DNA from: an uncultured Bifidobacterium sp.
GTDB taxonomy: Bacteria > Actinomycetota > Actinomycetes > Actinomycetales > Bifidobacteriaceae
Direction: 5' to 3'
Length of the DNA: 28,105 nt
Assembly: GCA_937874315.1 (NCBI GenBank)
Contig: CALNAE010000278.1
Coordinates: 1-28,105, forward strand
Positions 7,723-15,886 of this stretch are shown one piece after another; within the stretch, counting starts at the first letter, position 1, and each line of letters begins with the position of its first letter. The notes under the pieces were generated by a model, which did not search any database, was not told the DNA's origin, and was given only the letters and a program-made list of their open reading frames with translations. A program made the translations under genes and the position numbers.

Positions 7723-10119
7723 ATGGATATTCCCACATACGCAACGACGGGCACGACCGTCCTTGGATCACGTCGTCCGAGCCCGAGGACGATTCCCCAG
7801 CATCCCACGGCGTCGGAACGCACCGATGAACCGGCACGACAGCCCGTCGCACGGCTGGAGCACGTGCGCTTCAGCTACGACCGCGGGGCCTCCTGGGCAT
7901 TGGACGACGTCGATCTGACCATTCGCGCGGGGGAACGCATCTGCGTGATCGGGCCGAACGGTTCGGGCAAATCGACGTTGTCCAAGGTCCTGGCCGGGTT
8001 GATTGCCCCCGATCAGGGCGATGTCGTACTGCTCGGCTCGACCGTCTTCGACGAGGACGGAGCACATCCGCAGGCATACCGACGGGCTCGTCGAGGCATC
8101 GGCGCGGTGTTTCAGAACCCCGAGGACCAGATCGTGACCACGGTCGTTGAGGATGATGTCGCGTTCGGTCCGGAGAATCTCGCGATCGCGCATGCTCAGA
8201 TCGGCGAGCGCATCACACAGGCGCTCGAAGACGTGGGGATGCAACGTCACGCCGCAGCAAATCCGATCCGCATGAGCGGCGGCCAGCAGCAGCGGATTGC
8301 GATCGCCGGCACGTTGGCGATGGCACCGACCATGATCGTGTTGGACGAACCGACGGCCATGTTGGACACCGTGGCCCGCCATGAGATACTGCAGGTGCTC
8401 GATCGTCTGCAGGCCAAAGGCACCACCATCGTGCACGTCACTCATTTGCTCGATGAATTGGATGAGGCCGACCGCATCATACGGCTGGAGCATGGTCGCG
8501 TCGTCGCGGATACCGGGGATAGCGCCTCGAACGCCGAACACGGCGAAACCGCCACAACCCCTGGCCGCATGGCGACGGCGTTGTTCGATGAGCCGCGGCG
8601 TTCGATTTGTCCGGTCCCCAATCCGCTGTGGCACACCGATACCACCCAGCCGGCGATCGAGGTCGATCATGTCAGCAAGCGCTATGGTCATGACGGCGGC
8701 ACGGTGATCGACGATCTGTCCTTCACCGTCAATCGTGGCGAGGCCCTAGCCATCATGGGCCGCAACGGTTCCGGCAAAACAACGCTCGCCAGAATGCTTT
8801 GTGCGCTGAGCAAACCCGACCGGGGCACGATTCGCGTCGGCGGTATCGACGTGATGTCACGCACGAAACGGGATCGAAAGGCGCTGCGGCGCACCGTCGG
8901 TTTCATCATGCAACGGCCCGAGCGTCAGCTCTTCGCCTCGACGGTGGCCAGAGACATCGCCTATGGGCCGGAGAACCAGGGGCTGGATGCCGAGCAGATC
9001 AAGACTCGGGTCGATGAAACCATGGCGATGCTCAACATCTCCGGACTCGCCGATCGTTCGCCCTTCAGTCTCTCCGGCGGCCAGCAACGGCTGGTGGCGA
9101 TCGCCGGCGTACTCGCGTGTCGCCCCAGCATTCTCGTGTTGGATGAACCCACCGCCAGCCTGGATGTCAACGCCAAAGCGGGCATCCACGATCTTCTCGG
9201 GGCATTGCGCTCCCGCGGGATGACCATCGTGCTCATCACGCATGCCGAGGATGAGGCTCACGCCCTATGCGATCGAATATTGCGGATTGCGCCGCAGGCC
9301 CACGATCCACACACGCCGGCGACCGGCGCCGCCCCCTTCGCCGGCGGCACGAGCGAACACCCTTCGCCGGTGGCCGCTCTCGATCCGAGAATCAAGCTAC
9401 CGGCATTTCTGGCGTTGATGTTCACCGCCTTCACCATCACCACTCCCCCGCAGTTGCTATGCGCCGCCGTCATGGTTATCGCCATTGCGGTCGCGGCCCG
9501 GACGAATATCCGCCGATTATTCGCCTCGATTCGCGGCGTCCTGGCGTTATTCGTGATGATGGGACTGCTCAATATCTTCTTTGTCCGCACCGGCCGCATC
9601 CTGGTGGCGCTCGGGCCGATCCCCATCACCACCGAGGGACTGACGGTCGCCATCCTGTATTCCTGTCGGCTGGTCATGGTGATCGTACTGGGCGCCATCG
9701 TGCTTGACACCACCCTGCCGACCGCGCTAAGCGACGCCTTGGGATCACTGCTTTCCCCGTTGCGTCACCGGATGCATACGCAGGAGCTGGCGTTGGTGAT
9801 GAGTCTTGCGCTCAGATTCCTGCCGACGTTGACCATGGAGACGCGCGCCATCGTCGATGCGCAGTCGGCGCGCGGCGGCAGCATAGAGACCGGCGCGCCG
9901 TTGCAACGTCTCAAGGCGCTGGGCGCCGTGCTGGTTCCGGTGTTCGCCGGGACGCTGCGCCATGCTGATAATCTCAGCCTGGCTTTGGATGCCCGCTGTT
10001 ACGAAGAGGGGATCAATAGAACGCATTGGCGACTGATGCGCATCCGGATCCAGGACATCGTCTTCGCGGCTCTGTGCGTGGCGTACATCGTGGCGTTGCC
10101 CTTCGTGGCGCAGCTGTGA
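7723..10119 (+). CDS. Fused ECF transporter module: two ATPase domains plus EcfT
   Basis: One 798-residue polypeptide carries the whole energising module of an ECF transporter. ATPase domain 1 (about 43-265) has Walker A GPNGSGKST (77-85), Q-loop QNPEDQ (131-136), signature MSGGQQQR (184-191) and Walker B IVLDEP (205-210). Domain 2 (about 311-525) has GRNGSGKTT (346-354), QRPERQ (397-402), LSGGQQR (450-456) and LVLDEP (471-476). The rest (about 551-798) is an EcfT-like membrane protein with about five spans and coupling motifs ARG (716-718) and ARC (757-759), the latter ending in Cys where Gly is usual. Together with RibU it should import riboflavin at the cost of ATP. The open frame extends upstream inside ribU, but ATG 7723 is the first sensible start after the ribU stop. 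Its ribosome site is weak, so translational coupling is possible. It may also serve S-components encoded elsewhere. Confidence 0.92.
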   Translation: MDIPTYATTGTTVLGSRRPSPRTIPQHPTASERTDEPARQPVARLEHVRFSYDRGASWALDDVDLTIRAGERICVIGPNGSGKSTLSKVLAGLIAPDQGDVVLLGSTVFDEDGAHPQAYRRARRGIGAVFQNPEDQIVTTVVEDDVAFGPENLAIAHAQIGERITQALEDVGMQRHAAANPIRMSGGQQQRIAIAGTLAMAPTMIVLDEPTAMLDTVARHEILQVLDRLQAKGTTIVHVTHLLDELDEADRIIRLEHGRVVADTGDSASNAEHGETATTPGRMATALFDEPRRSICPVPNPLWHTDTTQPAIEVDHVSKRYGHDGGTVIDDLSFTVNRGEALAIMGRNGSGKTTLARMLCALSKPDRGTIRVGGIDVMSRTKRDRKALRRTVGFIMQRPERQLFASTVARDIAYGPENQGLDAEQIKTRVDETMAMLNISGLADRSPFSLSGGQQRLVAIAGVLACRPSILVLDEPTASLDVNAKAGIHDLLGALRSRGMTIVLITHAEDEAHALCDRILRIAPQAHDPHTPATGAAPFAGGTSEHPSPVAALDPRIKLPAFLALMFTAFTITTPPQLLCAAVMVIAIAVAARTNIRRLFASIRGVLALFVMMGLLNIFFVRTGRILVALGPIPITTEGLTVAILYSCRLVMVIVLGAIVLDTTLPTALSDALGSLLSPLRHRMHTQELALVMSLALRFLPTLTMETRAIVDAQSARGGSIETGAPLQRLKALGAVLVPVFAGTLRHADNLSLALDARCYEEGINRTHWRLMRIRIQDIVFAALCVAYIVALPFVAQL

Positions 10120-10125
10120 TCGGCC

Positions 10126-10156
10126 GGTGAACCGCGCGATCCCCACCACGTTCACC
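10126..10156 (+). terminator. Weak hairpin after the ECF gene
   Basis: GGTGAAC (10126-10132) and GTTCACC (10150-10156) can form a 7-bp stem with a 17-nt loop directly after the ECF stop codon. There is no T-tract, so terminator activity is uncertain. Confidence 0.25.
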
Positions 10157-10234
10157 AAGGAAGAATCACGGGACATGACGGCCTCCTCAGTGATACAGTG
10201 AAACGAATTCGACGACTTTCACAGGAGATTGATC

Positions 10235-11581
10235 ATGATGTTTCCACGACGCGCAGCCACCATCGAACCGTTCGCCATCGAGCACGCGAATATCAGCACT
10301 GGTGATGTCAACGGCAGCGTGCTGCAGGACATGACCGTCGTCGTCGATGAACGCGGCAGAATCGAGACCGTCACATCGAGTCAAAACATCGGCATCCCCG
10401 CGCATTACCATCGCATCGACGCGAACGGCAAGTATGTGACGGCCGGACTGATCAACATGCACGTCCACCTCTTCGCCGACGGCAAGCCGCTTGACCCGAA
10501 ATTCGCCACACCCACAGCGCAACGGCGTCTACGCACCTTCCTGAACACGCCAGCCGGCAAGGCGTACGCCGCGGCGAAGGCCAAATCAAGCGTGGAAGCG
10601 CTGCTCAATTCCGGCGTGACCACGATTCGCACATTGGGCGACGTCGGCTATGAGGCCGTGGCGCTGCGGCGCAAGGTCGAATCCGGCGCGCTCCTCGGCC
10701 CTAGAATTCTCGCTTCCGGCCCTTTGCTGGCGATACCCGAGGGACACGGCGCCCCGATGATCGCCTTAACCGGCGAGAGCGCAGAGGAGGCCCGCCATAA
10801 CGCCGAATTCAACATCGACCATGGGGTCGATGTGCTGAAGATCGCCGCAACCGGAGGTATCACCGACTCTCAGAAACTCGGCGAAGCGGGAAGTCCACAG
10901 ATGAGCGTCGACGCCATGCGCGCCATCTGCGACGTCGCCCACGCCTCGGAAATGATCGTGGCGGCCCACGCGCAGAGTCCCGAAGGAGTTCGCAACGCCC
11001 TGGAGGCCGGCGTGGACACCATCGAGCATGGTTGCGCCTTGGACGAGCATCTGATCGAGCAGTTCACGACCAACCCCAACGCGTTGCACGGTTATTCGGC
11101 ACTGATCCCGACATTGTCCGCCGGGCTGGCCATGACGGCGGTGCCGCAGAACCGCACTCATATCACCGATATCCAATACGCAAACGCCAAGGAAGTGACG
11201 GATGGCATGATCGCGGGGGCCCGTGACGCTCGTATGCATGGGGTGATCGTTGGAGTCGGCACAGACACCGCGATGTCGCTGGTGACGCAGTATGCGACCT
11301 GGCGCGAGCTCTATCTGCTCACGCACTACGCCGGATTCACCGCCGCGCAAGCCTTCCACGCCGCAACCCAAGTCAATGCATCCATCGCGGGCATCGGCGA
11401 CGAGACCGGTTCCGTCGCCGTCGGCAAGTATGCGGACCTGCTGGTGCTGGATGACGATCCCGTCCATGACCTACGGACCTTGGCGAATCCGAAACTCGTT
11501 GTCGCCGCCGGTCGCCCGGTGTGGCGCCCACATGTCAAGCATTTCGAGGATATCGACGCCCTGCTCGACGACAGGTTCTGA
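10235..11581 (+). CDS. Metal-dependent amidohydrolase (imidazolonepropionase/prolidase-like)
   Basis: The 448-residue cytosolic product has the amidohydrolase-superfamily architecture: a small beta domain at both ends and a TIM barrel with metal ligands. Visible ligands are HVH after strand 1 (H76, H78), a lysine likely to be carboxylated in DVLKIAATGG (K202), H245 in VAAHAQSP, H265 in DTIEHG and D344 in GVGTDTA. That set fits a binuclear hydrolase close to imidazolonepropionase-like enzymes and Xaa-Pro dipeptidases of this superfamily. The true substrate, a peptide or cyclic amide, cannot be told. ATG 10235 is chosen because AGGAG lies 7 nt upstream; an in-frame TTG at 10229 would overlap that site's spacing. 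A GTGAAA/TTTCAC inverted pair (10198-10222) ends exactly at the Shine-Dalgarno. The gene stands alone on plus, convergent with the dehydrogenase gene. Confidence 0.88.
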   Translation: MMFPRRAATIEPFAIEHANISTGDVNGSVLQDMTVVVDERGRIETVTSSQNIGIPAHYHRIDANGKYVTAGLINMHVHLFADGKPLDPKFATPTAQRRLRTFLNTPAGKAYAAAKAKSSVEALLNSGVTTIRTLGDVGYEAVALRRKVESGALLGPRILASGPLLAIPEGHGAPMIALTGESAEEARHNAEFNIDHGVDVLKIAATGGITDSQKLGEAGSPQMSVDAMRAICDVAHASEMIVAAHAQSPEGVRNALEAGVDTIEHGCALDEHLIEQFTTNPNALHGYSALIPTLSAGLAMTAVPQNRTHITDIQYANAKEVTDGMIAGARDARMHGVIVGVGTDTAMSLVTQYATWRELYLLTHYAGFTAAQAFHAATQVNASIAGIGDETGSVAVGKYADLLVLDDDPVHDLRTLANPKLVVAAGRPVWRPHVKHFEDIDALLDDRF

Positions 11582-11717
11582 CATCGCGCGTCGGGGAAGG
11601 CGCCAGCCACGTCCATCGTCATGACCCTTGTTCCGGTCGTCGTCTCAGATGACCTCGATCGACACCTCACCGTTGCCGTGGCGGCGACAGCCACAGCTGC
11701 CGATAATGACGCGATAA

Positions 11718-11776
11718 CGCCGGCGTCGCTCACATCGGCGTCGCCAAAACCGACATCGATGTGAGCGACGCCGGCG
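11718..11776. terminator. Perfect 20-bp inverted repeat between convergent genes
   Basis: Arms CGCCGGCGTCGCTCACATCG (11718-11737) and its exact complement (11757-11776) flank a 19-nt spacer, inside which GTCG/CGAC adds four more pairs. It begins 3 nt beyond the stop of the minus dehydrogenase gene and lies 136 bp past the amidohydrolase stop, where a bidirectional terminator is expected. No T-run follows on either strand, so the mechanism is unclear. Its right arm overlaps a second hairpin (CCGGCGCC 11771-11778 with GGCGCCGG 11785-11792) that covers the dehydrogenase stop codon. Confidence 0.6.
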
Positions 11777-11779
11777 CCC

Positions 11780-12778
11780 CTAGCGGCGCCGGTTCGTCAA
11801 CGCCTCTCCCGCGGCGTATCTACGCACGTTTTCCAACGCTATCGCAATGATGGCGTCGCCCGTACGCCGCAGGTGATTGCCGCCGGCGACATGCGGCGTG
11901 ATCAGGCAACGCGGCTGTTTCCACAGCGGATGGCCGGCAGGCAACGGCTCGGGATCGGTGACATCCAGACCTGCGCCCCACAACGATCCCCGATCTAGCG
12001 CCGTGGTCAGCGCCGCGGCGTCGATGGCGTCGCCTCGTCCCGCGTTGAGAACGATCGCCTCGTGGCGCAGCAAACCGATGTTGTGCGCGCCAAGCAGATG
12101 CCGTGTCTGCGGCGTGGACGGCACGACCATGGCCAATACGTCGGCGCGTGGCAGAACCTCATCCAGCTCCGTGAAGGCATGCATTTCGTCGATGCCTTCC
12201 GCACCGACCTCAATATGCCTGCGGATGCCGATCGTGTGCATGCCCACGCCGTGCACGAGCCGGGCGAAATGCGAACCGATGTCCCCCGTCCCGATAATCA
12301 CCGCCGTGCCGCCAAAGGGACTCAACGTGGCGCCCATATCACGCCATAGTTCCTGCGTCTGCTGCACGGCGTAGCCCGGCAGCCGCTTCATGAGGCTCCA
12401 CATCATGGCGAACAGGTGTTCGGAAACGCTGGGGCCATATGCGCCGCTGGCATTGGTGATCATCACGTCGTCGGGCAGCACCCCGGGGGCCGCATATCGT
12501 TCGAAACCGGCGCTCCAGGTCTGGAGCCACTGCAGGCGACGGCAGGACCTGACGTCGTCGACGGTCGCGTTGCCGATGATCGCCGTGACCTGATCGCTCA
12601 AATCCCGCGGGAATGCGGCGGGCCATACCAGCCGTTCACGCGTGTCCACACCGTTTACGAACACCTGTCGTATGTCCGACGCGGCCTGAGTGAACTGCGC
12701 CCGCTCGTCTTCGTCCAGCGGCAGCAGATTGACGATGCAACGCCCCGCATCCCGCCTATCGCCCGTTCCCGTCGCCAT
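11780..12778 (-). CDS. D-isomer-specific 2-hydroxyacid dehydrogenase family protein
   Basis: The 332-residue product has the two-domain plan of NAD(P)-dependent D-2-hydroxyacid dehydrogenases. The Rossmann loop is IIGTGDIGSHFA (161-172). The catalytic residues appear as R248 in NAGRGD, E277 in DPEPLP and H296 in ITPHVAGG. It should reduce a 2-oxo acid to a D-2-hydroxy acid in the cytoplasm, or do the reverse. The sequence lies closer to the glyoxylate/hydroxypyruvate reductase-like branch than to D-lactate dehydrogenase or to the longer phosphoglycerate dehydrogenases with a C-terminal ACT domain; this sub-assignment is tentative. The residue after the Rossmann beta-2 strand is not Asp (GIRRH follows), which hints at NADP use. 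The ATG is supported by GAGGAG 7 nt upstream. The MFS gene lies 62 bp upstream in the same direction; a shared transcript is possible but not shown. Confidence 0.85.
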   Translation of the reverse strand: MATGTGDRRDAGRCIVNLLPLDEDERAQFTQAASDIRQVFVNGVDTRERLVWPAAFPRDLSDQVTAIIGNATVDDVRSCRRLQWLQTWSAGFERYAAPGVLPDDVMITNASGAYGPSVSEHLFAMMWSLMKRLPGYAVQQTQELWRDMGATLSPFGGTAVIIGTGDIGSHFARLVHGVGMHTIGIRRHIEVGAEGIDEMHAFTELDEVLPRADVLAMVVPSTPQTRHLLGAHNIGLLRHEAIVLNAGRGDAIDAAALTTALDRGSLWGAGLDVTDPEPLPAGHPLWKQPRCLITPHVAGGNHLRRTGDAIIAIALENVRRYAAGEALTNRRR

Positions 12779-12840
12779 ATTCGCTCCTCACTGATCAACA
12801 CGCCGATCCTCACTCTCATTGCATCATCGCACCGATGACG

Positions 12841-14343
12841 TCACCGCATCGCCACCTTGCGCGTTCGGCGCACACGTATCGAGAATGCGCAAAACAAGCA
12901 CAGCCAACCGATGCCGGTGAGAAGAACCATCACGGCGAACGTCCATGTCCCGCCGACCTGCGTGGCATGCAGGAACGATGCGCTGCCCTGCGGTCCCGCG
13001 CCGGTCTGCGCCACACCGATCATTGTGGAGAAGAGAGCTGTTCCGGCCGCGCCGCCGAACTGCAATAGGGTGTTGAATATGGCATTGCCGTCGGGAGTGA
13101 ACTGCGCGGGCACGTCCTGTAGTGCGCTGGTGATGACGTTGGCCATCCCCACCGCATAGCCGATTGCATACCAGCCATAGAACAGCAGCAACGACAACGG
13201 GGTCAAACGCGAGCTGAACACCAGCAGCAGCACCGGGCCGGCCAACGCCGCACCCAACGCGATCAGAATCGGTCCGCGCGCACCGAACCGGTCATACAGC
13301 CAGCCTCCCAACGGCGCCAACACCGCCCCGATCAACGCTCCAGGCAGTACCAGGATGCCTGCCTGAAAGGAGTCGGTTCCGAGTGACAACTGGGCGATGT
13401 TGGTCAGGACATATCCGAAACCGATTCCGACCATCGGCAGCATCAGATACGAGAAGGCATGCAGCCTCACCACGGGATCCCGCAACAGTCCCAGCCGCAA
13501 CAATGGGGAGAACGATCGCGCCGATGCGCGCACGAAGAAAACCATGGCCGCCACGCCAATGACCAGACCAAGAACGGCAATCGACGAGGCCCGCATCGCG
13601 GGTCTTCCCGCCACCACTTCGCCGATGGCCACGCCGCTCTGATTCAGTGCGGTAATCAATCCCACCAGGGCAAGGGTGATGCAGCAGAACTGAACGCCGT
13701 TGAATCTTGCCTCCTGCAGCCTGTCCGACTGCGTGATGCAACGCAGCCCAAGCAGCAGGGACAGGATCATAATCGGCAATACGATGACGAAAATCGCGCG
13801 CCACGGCAACACGCTGGCGATCGCGCCGCCGACCGTAGGTCCTATGGCCGGCGCCGTGGTGATGACCAGGGATCCCAGACCCATGAGTCGGCCGATTTTC
13901 GAAGCGGGCGACTGTTCGAGAATGATGTTCATCATCAACGGCGTGGCGATGCCGGAGCCCACGCCCTGTACGATACGCGCGACGATCAGCGCCGGGAAAC
14001 TGTGCGCGACGATCACCAGGGCCGACCCCACAACGGCGAATGCGACCGCCGCCACAAAAATGGCTCGAAGGGGAAAACGACGCTTGAGGAATGACGACAA
14101 CGGTATCGTCACCGATACGGCGACCAGATAGATGGTCGTGATCCATTGCACGGTGGACATGTCAACATGGAATTCGCGCATCAGCTGGGGGAACAGCACG
14201 GTCATCACCGTCTCGGTGAGAATGCCGATGAAGGACAACGAGCCAACTGCGACGATCGAACCTATCAGACCGGACGAAATACTCCCGTCGTCGACGTGTT
14301 CGCCATCGCCGTGACGCTCAGTGCGAGCAATCCCCTGCGTCAT
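12841..14343 (-). CDS. MFS drug exporter-like transporter, DHA2 (14-span) family
   Basis: This 500-residue membrane protein has about 14 hydrophobic segments spread over residues 25-490, the hallmark of the DHA2 branch of the major facilitator superfamily (EmrB/QacA type). These proteins export toxic compounds or metabolites using the proton gradient. The antiporter motif C is seen as APAIGPTVGG in span 5, the D1-like region is around QWITTIYLVAVSVTIPLSS, and a motif A-like GGWLYDRFGARGP occurs in the second half. The ATG at 14343 is chosen because AAAGGA lies about 10 nt upstream. An ATG at 14352 is too close to that site, and the frame can extend to a TTG at 14379. No regulator gene is adjacent, so the substrate is unknown. 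It lies between rarA and the dehydrogenase on the same strand. Confidence 0.87.
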   Translation of the reverse strand: MTQGIARTERHGDGEHVDDGSISSGLIGSIVAVGSLSFIGILTETVMTVLFPQLMREFHVDMSTVQWITTIYLVAVSVTIPLSSFLKRRFPLRAIFVAAVAFAVVGSALVIVAHSFPALIVARIVQGVGSGIATPLMMNIILEQSPASKIGRLMGLGSLVITTAPAIGPTVGGAIASVLPWRAIFVIVLPIMILSLLLGLRCITQSDRLQEARFNGVQFCCITLALVGLITALNQSGVAIGEVVAGRPAMRASSIAVLGLVIGVAAMVFFVRASARSFSPLLRLGLLRDPVVRLHAFSYLMLPMVGIGFGYVLTNIAQLSLGTDSFQAGILVLPGALIGAVLAPLGGWLYDRFGARGPILIALGAALAGPVLLLVFSSRLTPLSLLLFYGWYAIGYAVGMANVITSALQDVPAQFTPDGNAIFNTLLQFGGAAGTALFSTMIGVAQTGAGPQGSASFLHATQVGGTWTFAVMVLLTGIGWLCLFCAFSIRVRRTRKVAMR

Positions 14344-14437
14344 GCGTTTCATATCCTTTGCTGTCGGGCCGCCTGCCAACGGCGCGGCCTATCTGTATCT
14401 GCCATGTCTGGGCGTTCTGTTCTCGCGTGTCGGCGTC

Positions 14438-15886
14438 TCAATCATCGTCGTCCCCGCCCCCGTTCCCTTTCGTATTCGTATCAGTATTCGTATCAGTATT
14501 CGTATTCGTCTCGGCGTCGGACTCCCCCGTCGGCTTCTGGCTACCGCCATGCAGAATCGTTCGAATCCGCGCCAACCGTTGACCGACCTCGTGTTCGTAG
14601 CCGCGGTCGTTGGGATGATAGTATTCGCGGCCATCGAGAATGTCGGGCATATACTGCTGTTCCGCGACTGCACCGGGTTCATCATGCGCGTAGCGATACC
14701 CCCGATGGTTGCCCCACTGTTTCATGAGCTTCGTCGGCGCATTGCGCAGATGCAGCGGCACCGGCCCGATCAGCCCGGCATCGATGTCGGCCAATGCCTC
14801 ATTGATGGCCATATAGCTGGCATTCGACTTCGGCGCGGTGGCGACCGCCAACACCGCCTCAGACAGTATGATTCTCGCCTCCGGCATGCCGACCATGGCG
14901 ACGGCCTGTGCGGCGGCGACGGTGACCTGCAGCACTTGTGGTGCCGCCATGCCCACCTCTTCGGCCGCGGCGATCATGATTCTTCTGGCGATGAATCTCG
15001 GGTCCTCACCCGCGCGAATCATCCGCGCCAGATAGTGCAGCGCCGCATCCGGATCCGATCCGCGCATGGATTTGATGAACGCCGATGCCACATCGTAGTG
15101 GTCGTCGCCCTTCTTGTCGTACCGGACCGTGGCCACATCCATAACCCGTCCCACGATGTCGGCTGTGATCACGGCGGGCTCCCCTTGTTTTTTCGTCACA
15201 GCCCCCGCCGCGGCCTCGAGAACGGTCAACGCCTTACGGGCATCCCCGCCGGCCATCCGCACGATCTCATCAACAGCCTCGTCTTCGAGTCTCACCTCCC
15301 CGTTGAGCCCGCGCGGATCCCTCACCGCCCTGTCGATCACCGTCGCCAAATCCGGGGAATCCAACGCCTCGAGCTTCACCACGACGGAACGGCTGAGCAG
15401 CGGTGCGATCACGGAAAAACTCGGATTTTCCGTCGTCGCGCCGATGAAGGTGACGTCGCGATTCTCGACGCTGGGCAGCAGGCCGTCCTGCTGGGATTTC
15501 GAGAACCGATGCACTTCGTCGATGAACAGCACGGTCTCCTTGTTCTGTGTGATCAGACGCTCGTGGGCACGCTCGAGCACGGCCCGCACGTCCTTGATGC
15601 CCGAGGACACCGCCGACAGCTCTTCGAAGACTCGCCCCGACTGCCGGGCGACGATGTAGGCCAACGTGGTCTTGCCCACACCCGGAGGACCGAAGAGGAC
15701 CACCGAGCTGGGCGCCGTGCGAGAACCCGCGGACGCCGGATCGGCCAGTCGTCGAAGCGGGGAGCCGGAGCGCAATACCGCCGACTGCCCTACCACCTCA
15801 TCGAGGCTGCGAGGGCGCATGCGCACGGCAAGCGGACGGGTCACGTCGGAGGGAGCCTCGGCAGTGCTCAACAGATCATCGACCAT
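14438..15886 (-). CDS. rarA: Replication-associated recombination ATPase RarA (MgsA)
   Basis: The 482-residue product is an AAA+ ATPase of the RarA/MgsA/WRNIP1 family, related to clamp-loader subunits, which acts at stalled replication forks. Features in order: N-terminal MRPRSLDEVVGQ, Walker A GPPGVGKTT (66-74), Walker B LFIDEVH (120-126), sensor 1 GATTENPSF (149-157), then the family's C-terminal tetramerisation region with ARMIRAGEDPRFIARR and PVPLHLRNAPTKLMKQWG. The start is firm: GGAGGA lies just upstream of ATG 15886. The frame stays open further upstream but that part is inside the helicase gene. The start overlaps the helicase stop by 11 bp, so the two are co-transcribed and probably coupled in translation. 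The C-terminal ~30 residues are an acidic, Asn/Thr-rich tail (TNTNTDTNTDTNT, then GGGDDDD) not normal for the family and encoded by a short tandem repeat. Confidence 0.95.
   Translation of the reverse strand: MVDDLLSTAEAPSDVTRPLAVRMRPRSLDEVVGQSAVLRSGSPLRRLADPASAGSRTAPSSVVLFGPPGVGKTTLAYIVARQSGRVFEELSAVSSGIKDVRAVLERAHERLITQNKETVLFIDEVHRFSKSQQDGLLPSVENRDVTFIGATTENPSFSVIAPLLSRSVVVKLEALDSPDLATVIDRAVRDPRGLNGEVRLEDEAVDEIVRMAGGDARKALTVLEAAAGAVTKKQGEPAVITADIVGRVMDVATVRYDKKGDDHYDVASAFIKSMRGSDPDAALHYLARMIRAGEDPRFIARRIMIAAAEEVGMAAPQVLQVTVAAAQAVAMVGMPEARIILSEAVLAVATAPKSNASYMAINEALADIDAGLIGPVPLHLRNAPTKLMKQWGNHRGYRYAHDEPGAVAEQQYMPDILDGREYYHPNDRGYEHEVGQRLARIRTILHGGSQKPTGESDAETNTNTDTNTDTNTKGNGGGDDDD
14472..14508. 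repeat. 12-bp tandem repeat in the rarA 3' end
   Basis: GTATTCGTATCA is repeated twice and followed by a diverged third copy. The 12-bp unit keeps the frame and encodes DTNT steps in the RarA tail. Slippage would change tail length without breaking the gene. Confidence 0.7.
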
